Below are positions 55,809 through 64,000 of a DNA stretch of 64,000 nucleotides, piece after piece. Origin of the DNA: Ramazzottius varieornatus (Eukaryota > Tardigrada > Eutardigrada > Parachela > Ramazzottiidae); NCBI GenBank assembly GCA_001949185.1, contig BDGG01000020.1:205482-269481 (forward strand), given 5' to 3'. The position numbers were made by a program, and so were the translations under genes. The notes below the pieces were generated by a model that was not told the DNA's origin, ran no database searches, and worked only from the letters and a program-made list of their open reading frames with translations. Positions within the stretch are counted from its first letter, which is position 1; each line of letters starts with the position of its first letter.

Positions 55809-58351
55809 TCAATGCAGAATCGCAGTCTCCTAGGAAGGAAGCCTGGTTACTGACGAATTGTCGGTCGAACGTGCAGACCGTCTTACCGGTAGATGCCGTC
55901 CTTTCGTTTCGATCGGCAGAAACATGCAGTTTATCGCTGTAGAGAGAAACGAACCATTAGATATGGAAGAAACGCTCAATACTACCCGGACGTCCCGAAG
56001 AGATATCCTTTACCGGTCAGGAACATTACGGCAGCGTAGACTCCCAGAGCCGATGACACGGATTTAGCCAGGATGACTTGTGCGATGAATGGAGAGATCA
56101 TGGAGCCGATGCGGGCGAAGGAGCTGCAAACTCCCAAGCCGACAGCTCGGAATGTTGTTGGATAAACCTACGAATGATGAGGGATTATTCGACATGAAGA
56201 TCAAAGATCACACACCGATAGAAGCTCACCTCGGAAGTGTAGACATAGACCACGTTACCAATGGCCGCCATGAACATACGAGCCATCAAGATGAAGAACG
56301 ACAGGAGGAACCTCGTTGTGCAAAGGTTCAGCAGCAGTACGAAGATGGCGCAGAGGACCAGGTTCACTACGAATGTGTACTTCCGGCCAATGAGATCCAT
56401 CAAGAACAGATTGATGAAAAGCGCTACAAAATGAGAAAAGTTAGGACTTGAAGCGCAATTTCGACCAGACCGATTTACCATGTGACCCAACACCACCAGC
56501 TAATTAGGTACACCGAAAACCTGCGCCACTTCGGCAAACACACTAGGCCAGATCGTTTCACCAAGCGGCGCACGTTTTCGAAGTTATTGGCCGTAAGCGT
56601 GCGCCACTTGGGAAAACGATCTCGTCGAGTTCTTAGCCAAGCTCTGAATTCATTTTCATTCCATAAACCAGAAGCGGATCCACAGAAGAAAAAAAAACGA
56701 AACGAAGTGCTACTGACAGCCAAATTCTCCCAAGGTGCCAATGATGAGCGTTACGTAGTCATCAGGCGTCAGTTGTCGGCAACCACATTCTTGGACCGCT
56801 ACCGAAGTGTGCTCGTCGATTATGTTCCCTAAAAGCAAAAAGAAATGGTATTTTCAAGAAGGAAGTGAACTGAGCCAGAGGTAGATTTTCGCACCCGAGA
56901 TATCACAGACTCTGGCGCGTTCCACGATTTCGGTCGATCCGAGTACCACGCCGTAGTATCCGAACGTCATGCAGAACCAGACGATGAAGAGCTGTAGTGT
57001 TATTCGTCGGTAATACGGCGAGAACATGTCCTTAATCTTCCCGTGCTCTTGCTGTAGTGAGAAGAAGTATGAAATGAGGGAACAGAAAAATCAGGATGGG
57101 TTCAATCCACGACGACGAATACCTACAACGGCTGGCTGGAATAGACGCCCTTCCGGAAGTGACGTCTTGTTGGTCGCCGCAATCTTGTTCAGCAACGTAA
57201 CAGCTTTCTCGTACTTTCCGGTCGCCAACAGGTACCTCGGGGACTCGGGAACCAACTGTGAAGATATTTGTTCAGGCATTAAAAGGGAATTTATTCCAGA
57301 ATCTGAATGGAACTCGAAAAAACTAAAAAAGATAGAACTTCCAACGGACAAAATTATTCTTTGTATTCTGGTGAACAGCGGACTAAATATGGACAAGTTT
57401 TTCTTGCCTTGAAGAAGCCGAGGCTGACCCAGGAAAGGATAGCAGTGAAAATCATGAGCCATCTCCAGCCGAAACGAGGAATGATCACTGCTGCGGCAGC
57501 AATCAGAACGAAACTTCCGGTTGCCCAGAATAACTAAACTGAGAAACAAATGCGTTATTTACTCCCCTTCCACAATCTTTTAACGTTCCGCCTTACCTGT
57601 GTCAACACCAGCATCTTTCCTCGATGCTTCGGCGGCAACATTTCCGCAAATAAGATAAAACTGTGAAAGGAGAATGACCCAGTGACAAAAAGCACGTTAT
57701 CAACACGGAAAGTTTCTCTAATTTTTATTTGGGCATTTTCTTTCGAACCTCTGACCTGTGCCCACAGCACAAGCTCCCACTATCATCCTCAGAAACAGGA
57801 GCCAGTAGTAAGTCGGACTAAAAGCTGTCAAGATACCGAACCATCCCATGAGGAACATGACGATCCACAGCGTCGGCCATCGTCCATACTTGTCCGACAT
57901 TTTGCCCCATATCGGACCGAAAACCAGCATACCTGCGAACACCATCTGCAAAACAACGCACTTCAAAATAGAGAAGGATAAGGAATTAAACGAGAGCTGG
58001 GCGCGCGCTTTCAGCTGATAACCATTAGGAAAAACAGTATATTTTACCGTCGAAACAGTAGCGACATCGACTTCTGACAATTCCCATTCACAGCGTAGTA
58101 CGGGAGATAAAACTGACAGAAGCATGATCTCCAACGCATCTGCCACCTGTGAGGACATCATCAAAGTTACGATTGAGGCGAACAACTGAACGAGTAATAC
58201 TTTTGCTTACGCCAAAGAAGCCAAGGACGGAAATCATTTTCAGCTGGTATTTTCCAAAGCCAATCTTTTCCAGTGCTTGGTCCACTGTGTAGCCCTGCGG
58301 TACTTGAATGTTTCCATCCAATGCATCGATATTTTCGCGCAGCCTGATCAT
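55809..58351 (-). CDS. SVOP/SV2-like major facilitator transporter (12 exons)
   Basis: Exons on the minus strand are 58351-58211, 58146-58048, 57945-57749, 57660-57597, 57533-57408, 57255-57127, 57051-56895, 56828-56718, 56423-56230, 56167-56014, 55936-55887 and 55829-55809; 480 residues. The N-terminus has VDQALEKIGFGKYQLKM and then TM1 VADALEIMLLSVLSP. The MFS signature G-K-M-S-D-K-Y-G-R follows TM2. Later marks are GQSFILFAEMLPPKHRGK, PRFGWRWLM, VPESPRYLLATGKYEKA, DLIGRK, TSEVYPTTFRAVGLGVCSSF and FLPIETKGR. The order follows synaptic vesicle 2-related proteins, 12-TM transporters of unknown or organic-ion substrates. Intron 5 has a GC donor (AAG|GCAAGA). The frame also opens upstream after an acceptor-like TTCTAG at 58366, so a further 5' exon is possible. 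Confidence 0.88.
56530..56640. repeat. Dispersed hairpin element in SVOP-like intron 8
   Basis: CCAGATCGTTTCACCAAGCG and CGTGCGCCACTTGGGAAAAC arms. An additional TGCGCCACTTCGGC fragment lies at 56522. Confidence 0.8.
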
Positions 58352-58644
58352 GGAATGATCGACGGCTAGAACGGAAGAACAAATACGTGGAAGAAAATAT
58401 CGAAGGATATACTAATCGGAATAAATTTACTTCGGCGCATTCAACTCAGTTCCCAGCAAACCGGCTGCTTCACACTTGACGTCTGCAAAATCAATCTACA
58501 CCCGGAAGGGATTACGTTCACGGCATCTCAACTCAGCAAGTGGAAGGCAGAAATCAGGCCACGCGTTAGACGAAATTGTCGAGTTACCTGTCCATGTGGA
58601 ATCTCTGAAGGTAGACTGCGAAAGTTGTCTGACCGGTTTTGATC

Positions 58645-59029
58645 ACTGATGTGCTGCTGAAGTGTGCGTTGCTGGAAGGAAGGACAACGTAAAGTATCCC
58701 TGACGTCATGCGTCAAAGCATAATGCCGGCTGATTTTAGTCATGACGTAACCATTCTGTGACGTACCAGATTGTTAATTTGACCGAAAAGTAAGATCATT
58801 CAATCAACCTCCACCGCAGCTTGGGTATGAAAAAGAAACAAAACCACACTTCGGCTGATTGACTGCACCTGTTAGCCCAATATTTAAAAAAGCACTTCCA
58901 CCGGGATTCGATGCCAAGGTTTCCTATATACGAGACCTGGCTCCGGTAAACTTATGGCCTACCATTTTAATTGTGCGCGTTTTAGCTTGCCATGCTCCGA
59001 CGGACGCGCGCTTCATCAGCACATCAGTG
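58645..59029. mobile_element. 385-bp MITE, uninterrupted copy (antisense to the intronic copy)
   Basis: The ends are CACTGATGTGCTGCTGAAG and, inverted, CTTCATCAGCACATCAGTG. The whole sequence is the reverse complement of 60004-61309 with the 903-bp internal segment missing. Confidence 0.82.
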
Positions 59030-59510
59030 GTTTTAATTGAACGTGGTTTATTGATTGGTTTGTTATGGTTACGCTTGTGACGACGACTACTGTACGTACT
59101 GGCGTACGTACGCCAAGGCTTACGGCCTTACGCATCATAAATAATTCATAATCTTGTCCGCGACGCATGACGCCATCATACAGCTGGTGTTTTCGTAAGG
59201 TTGTATGATGGAAATCGGCGCTTTTCTGACGTCAAGTTGCTAATTACTACTCGAAGGAAACAGCCGATTAAAATTTAAAATTCAGGTTCTGATTTCGGCC
59301 TTGCCAAATCAATCGGACTTTCAACGTTTCTTGGCATCGCGACTGGGGCGTTTGTGTGTCCTTCCTCCTTCCCCTTTCATCAGGGTTATCTTTCTGGAAT
59401 ACTCCAAAAGGTATGTGCATCAGTCTTTGCTCGATGGCAGTATCTTTCGATGCAAGCGATGTTTGTGGATGAAGTTTGACACTCAACAGGTTCAGCAGGA
59501 AGTGCGGGAA

Positions 59511-62500
59511 ATGGCCACTAACGGAGTCACCAATGGAGCTGGCAAGTTCCTTTACATTTTGACCACTTCTGGATCTTCGATCCCAAAGCATGTTCATCGT
59601 AGGTCATGGCAAAACCACCTTGGAGCAGCTTGCTGCTGTCACCACCGTCGTCTGCGATAGCGGAGATTTCGAAAGTGTGTATGGCTGCGCCACGCTTGTC
59701 GCTTGATTGAATGACTCGAGCTGATATTTCTGTTACTTTTAGCGATGAAGGCGTACAAGCCCACAGATGCTACCACGAACCCTTCTCTAATCCTGGCAGC
59801 TGCTGGAATGCCCCAGTACAACGAGCTGATCAACAAGGCAGTTGCATCCGCGAAGCAGAAAAGCAGGTGAGATCGTGATTGACTTCCTGGCACCTGGTGG
59901 AATATAGTTTTACAGTATTTCACCAGGAATACTGTAAAGTGTAAACCCTTTGATTGGTTTGCTCGCCTTTTGGAATTTGGGTGGTTCATGGTTGGCTCGA
60001 GGCCACTGATGTTTTCTGCTGAAGCGCGCGTCTGTTAGAGCATGGCGAGCTAAAACGCGCACAATTAAAATGGTAGGCCATAAGTTTACCGGAGCCAGGT
60101 CTCGTATATAGGAAACCTTGGCATCGAATCCCGGTGGAAGTGCTTTTTTAAATATTGGGCTAACAGGTGCAGTCAATCAGCCGAAGTGTGGTTTTGTTTC
60201 TTTTTCATACCCAAGCTGCGGTGGAGGTTGATTATAGTGATGTTTTAATATGTGGTTATGGCATTTAATATAATAAAAATAAACATCCGCCGTCCTTAAT
60301 AATTTGCAATTACTATAGTAGAACCTCTGCCTGATTTAATAAAATGTTACTATAGTGGAACTCCTGTGGGTTTGGTATTGAAATATATTTTAATAACGGA
60401 GAGCTCACCAGTAGATCTTAGCACACGGTATCAGAGGCATTTGTGTCAGCAGAAGCCACTAAATACTTACTCGAAGAATCAAGAAGTTAGGAAAAACGCT
60501 GTAGGTTTGAAAAACTGTAGGTTTTGCTCGCGGCGGCGGCCCGGGGCTCTCTAACAAGCTGGAGGACAAATGAGATATTTTGTCGTAAACAGTATCAATG
60601 CCTGTACTACAGCTTGCACTGTGCACCTGCACTCTGCGACATGGCGGTTTAGTGTGTCGCGCTATGAGTAGGTGCATGGTGTACGCGTATGCATCTGCAT
60701 TAGCCCTTCCGTGCTGGTGTGGTAGCAGCGTTAGGATCTGGTGCACTTCGTGAGGCGTGGTCGTACTATTGCTATAAGAAAAGGCAGTCCCATAGTCTCA
60801 GTCTTTTTTGAAATGGGGCGGAACGCACACTGCGCAGTGGGAGAAAGCATGCGCGCATTGTGGGGTTAACGTGCGTGACGTCAGATGAGCTAGCGATTCA
60901 GAGCGAGACTTGTGCAGCCGCTAGTGCGCTGTCTTTTCCTATAGCAATAGGTCGTCGCCGCATAACCATTAACTTAATAATAAGATATTGGACCCTAGTT
61001 TCAAACTACTAAAGTTTTAATATCGGGTTTCGGTGTCCAGTTCTGTTTACTAAATATTACTAAATATAGTAGATCCTGAAACCATCTACTACCATCTGCT
61101 TTAATAAAATATTACCAGAGTAGAACATCACTAGTCGATTGAATGATCTTACTTTTCGGTCAGACTAACAATCTGGTACGTGACACAATGGTTACGTCAT
61201 GGCTAAAATCTGTCCCGGATAATGCATTGATGCATGACGTCAAGGATACTTTACGGCGTTCTTCCTTTCAAATCCAGCAACGCGCGCTTCAGCAGCACAT
61301 CACTGCTCGACTCGAGGCCTCGAGCCTCGTTGTAGTCTTATAGCAGCAAAAGCAATTAGCGCATCATGCCAGCGTTCACTGATTGATGCTTGGTTGACTG
61401 TTGAATGTATCTTCCATTTTTGACAGTGATCTGAAGCAACAGGTGGATATCGCTTTCGACTTGATTTGCATCGCCTTTGGTCTGGAGATTTTGAAGATTG
61501 TTCCTGGTCGCGTTTCAACCGAAGTGGATGCTCGGTAAGTCGGTGAAGTCAGTAATACCGTCTCTTACCAATCTAACGTCGACTTCCGGGTTTGCAGTTT
61601 GTCTTTCGACAAGGAAGCTCAGATTGAGAAGGGTCGCCACCTCATCGACCTGTACAAAGAAGCTGGCATTTCTTCGGACCGCATCCTAATCAAGCTGAGC
61701 TCCACTTGGGAGGGAATCCAAGCTGCGAAGTAAATCCTTACGTTTCTCTCAGTGCCTGACTGTGGAGTGTGAACCAGGAAATGAAGTTCTGACTTCTTTC
61801 GTCCTGCAGAGTTCTGGAGAAGGAGCATAACATTCATTGCAACCTTACTCTTCTATTTTCAATGGCACAGGTACGAGACTTCTGGACTCACGTGATTTGT
61901 TAAAAAGCTTATTATTAACCATTTAAAGAATAAAGTGAATGAGTGTCGGAAACGGGACTTCGGCGAAGAGACTCGACAAGATTGTTTCCCAAGTGGCGCA
62001 CTTACCCGGCCACAAAACCGGAAAAGTGCACCACTTGGGAATACAGTCTGGCCGAGTTTGTCCGCCGAGCTTTTCAAACGAGTCTGTGCTCGATGTACAG
62101 TCACCAAACACTTTTGTTGTAGGCTGCTGCTTGTGCTGAAGCGGGTGTCACGCTGATTTCGCCGTTCGTCGGACGCATCTTGGACTGGCATGTCGCTCAT
62201 GGTGATAAAAAGACGTTCGAGCCTACGGAAGATCCAGGTAGGAAAACTTTCTTGTACACGCACGACGGGAAATTATGGGGCCAGTAAAAATTATGGGACC
62301 AGGCGGAAAAGACGGCAAAATGGGAAATCCAGCCGTAGAAAATTGTCGAAAAGTGCATTACTATGAATCGGTCACGTACGTACGTGCTTCCGTACCCCCT
62401 TAGCGAAAAGGCCTGTCCCATGATTTTTACTGGCACCATAATTTCCCGTCGTGCGTGTACAGTAATTCAAACAGGTGTTAACTTACTGCAGAAATATTCT

Positions 62501-63147
62501 GATCGGATCTCCGATTCCGTTTTACAGGTGTGAAGAGCGTCACCGAAATTTACAACTACTACAAGAAGCACGGCTACAAGACAGTTGTGATGGGCGCGTC
62601 TTTCCGAAACTCTGGAGAAGTCAAGGCCTTAGCTGGCTGCGACTTGTTGACTATCAGGTAGAATATCTCCTTCGAGCAGTAGTTGAAGAACGATCGATCA
62701 ATTGCCGTTCTTCTGCAGTCCCAAAATCCTGGAGGAGTTGGCGAAGTCCGACGATAAGATCGAAGTTCGACTGAACAAGGAAGCCGGTAAGTGCAGCTTG
62801 CCCTCTATTTTACTGAACTTTTGCCTCTTGTCGGTAACCGAATCATGACAATCCTGAAACCCGGAAATCAAAATAGAGCAGAATTTGGAAATGCTCGGAA
62901 ATCCAATATGATTTTTCATGAGATGACTGAATGATTTTGCTTCCTGGTGGACTACTTTCGATATTTTGCTCTTACTGCAGCTATGAAGTCCGACAGCCAG
63001 AAACTAGTCTTGGATGAGAAGGCTTTCCGTTTCATGCTGAACGAGGACGAGATGAGCACGGACAAGTTAGCTGACGGTATTCGCAAGTTCGCGGCGGACG
63101 CCATCAAGCTGGAAGAGCTCCTGAAAGCCAAGTTGGCTAAAGCCTAA
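59511..63147 (+). CDS. TALDO1: Transaldolase (10 exons)
   Basis: Exons are 59511-59541, 59603-59674, 59743-59866, 61427-61534, 61598-61729, 61810-61870, 62123-62237, 62528-62657, 62719-62786 and 62981-63147, 335 residues against 337 in human. The enzyme moves a dihydroxyacetone unit between sugar phosphates in the non-oxidative pentose phosphate pathway, in the cytosol. Marks: [55 protein letters not shown] (with the Schiff-base Lys), [24 protein letters not shown] and [16 protein letters not shown]. The first intron appears to use a GC donor (GCTG|GCAAGT); the short first exon is the least certain. Introns 3, 6 and 7 contain mobile elements. Confidence 0.95.
60004..61309. mobile_element. MITE in transaldolase intron 3, interrupted by a nested element
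   Basis: Outer ends are CACTGATGT..CTGCTGAAGC and, inverted, GCTTCAGCAGCACATCACTG. Segments 60004-60233 and 61137-61309 together match the 385-bp copy at 58645-59029 in inverse orientation. Confidence 0.82.
60234..61136. mobile_element. Nested 903-bp insertion with GATT duplication
   Basis: GATT occurs at 60230-60233 and 61137-61140 but once in the uninterrupted copy. The ends are ATAGTGATGTTTTA and, inverted, GACTAGTGATGTTCTA. TTTAATAAAAT repeats occur inside near each end. No coding frame of note. Confidence 0.78.
61960..62065. repeat. Dispersed hairpin element in transaldolase intron 6
   Basis: GACTCGACAAGATTGTTTCC...AAGTGGCGCACTT pairs with AAGTGCACCACTTGGGAA...CTGGCCGAGTTTGT. This is one of the fullest copies. 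Confidence 0.85.
62257..62457. mobile_element. 201-bp MITE, copy 2, in transaldolase intron 7 (TA target site)
   Basis: Same ends (CACGCACGAC) and length as 27342-27542. TA flanks at 62255-62256 and 62458-62459. The copies differ at a few dozen positions at most. Confidence 0.85.
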
Positions 63148-63437
63148 AATTTCCGATGTCTCATCGCCATTCCGGTGGAATATTGTCATACTGTCACAAT
63201 TTTGCTTGAGATTGATTTTAGCATGTAAGATAGAAATTTTATTCCGGTTTCGCGTTGAAATTTTTCCTTCGTTTTCCTTGAATGGTCTTTCCTGATGAGC
63301 GACGGCCCATCTCATACTGTATGCATAATGTGTATGAATTCTTTTCTGCGCGACATCCATTGATGAGTTTTCAAAGTGCTGTATTCTTTTCACGATGAGC
63401 TCTTCATTCGAATGAGGAATGTGATTTGACTTTGAGG

Positions 63438-63443
63438 AATAAA
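63438..63443 (+). terminator. Poly(A) signal of transaldolase
   Basis: AATAAA lies 290 bases after the stop codon. Confidence 0.55.
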
Positions 63444-63852
63444 GTTTCGGGAACTCGGGTTTTCTAGTTCTTGAACGTCAAAGTCTTGGCACTTCCGGTC
63501 TGCAGTGTCAGCAGTTCTTCCTACATCAATCAGCTCGTGATGGTCCTCGTTTCGGCGACGGATAAGTTTTGACTCTTCTTGACTTTCTAGAATTAGCCTC
63601 CGTAAGCTTGTCAACTACAGGGCGGAAGTAGGTTGAGGAAGGCAGGAAAAGTCGAAGAACCGTAGAAGAGTTTTCGTCTCGACGTGTACAGGTCAATTGA
63701 TTGGTTGTATTGTATTTAGGCTTGATTGACAGGAACGAGTGATTTCGTGAGTCGTTAAACAATTTAATCCTGTTTTATTTTCTGTTCTCTTTGCTGCAAT
63801 CCTTCATGACGGAATCTTTCTCACCTTAACTGGCTCGTTCTAGGTGCAACTA
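63444..63852. other. Intergenic spacer, nothing recognised
   Basis: Short frames on the minus strand show no domain. Confidence 0.35.
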
Positions 63853-63853
63853 G

Positions 63854-64000
63854 AATGGAGCAGCTACCCGATCTTGTTCGGGATAATACCATCAGGCCCA
63901 ACATCGTTCAGTCCACGGAGCAAGGGAACAACGCTTCTACCAGCGTCAGGACTGATGCACCACCGGGCTTCGCAGTCTTTTCCTCTATTCCGACAACCCT
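63854..64000 (+). CDS. Probable 5' coding exon of the next gene (runs off the window)
   Basis: After an acceptor-like GTTCTAG the sequence has an ATG and stays open for 49 codons to the window edge (MEQLPDLVRDNTIRPN ...). The peptide is polar and Ser/Asn/Pro-rich, with no domain visible. Confidence 0.35.

Noticed and set aside
1-64000. CRISPR arrays, operons, bacterial promoters or an integrated virus
   Set aside because: No spaced direct repeats of array type, no polycistronic gene strings and no viral genes. Spliceosomal introns throughout show a eukaryotic nuclear locus.

Overview
The window is nuclear DNA from a compact animal genome, most likely a small-bodied invertebrate. A tardigrade or similar ecdysozoan would fit, but nothing here proves it. 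Genes are split by many short GT-AG introns (about 60-400 nt) and encode clear bilaterian proteins: an NHLH/HEN1 bHLH factor, a TMTC2-type O-mannosyltransferase, an NR5-like nuclear receptor, GPANK1, an SVOP/SV2-type transporter and transaldolase. I rebuilt exon chains by hand from splice consensus and reading phase. For every multi-exon gene called at confidence 0.7 or above the exons sum to a multiple of three, which is the main support for the models.

Layout. 1-5.8 kb: 3' end of a low-complexity protein gene (+), CD20/MS4A-like four-TM gene 1 (-), and a secreted cysteine-rich Ly6/quiver-like gene (+). 6.2-9.5 kb: three DNA-transposon units, including a 2.5 kb pogo-like element with 150-bp terminal inverted repeats. 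9.6-14.1 kb: a two-domain Ly6 gene with a Thr-Pro mucin-like tail, a small two-TM protein, and four-TM gene 2 (-). 14.7-15.6 kb: a decayed short-chain dehydrogenase (-). 16.2-20.2 kb: a two-RRM RNA-binding protein and the NHLH gene. 21-24.5 kb: a 1002-residue ankyrin protein. 24.6-31.1 kb: gene-poor and MITE-rich. 31.2-33.2 kb: the nuclear receptor (-). 36.9-42.4 kb: TMTC2. 44.1-45.2 kb: a second two-domain Ly6 gene. 46.3-47.6 kb: GPANK1 (-). 48.4-54.5 kb: four-TM genes 3 and 4 (-) among two broken BTB-BACK genes and a hAT MITE. 55.8-58.4 kb: SVOP-like transporter (-). 59.5-63.1 kb: transaldolase, whose introns carry three mobile elements. The window ends in a probable exon of another gene.

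The genes do not form a single pathway. The unifying signals are (i) a dispersed four-TM family sharing one phase-1 intron, (ii) three GPI-type Ly6-like surface proteins, and (iii) a dense, mostly non-autonomous DNA-transposon population, including about 12 copies of a roughly 90-bp hairpin element that lies mainly in introns. Several genes also use GC-AG introns.
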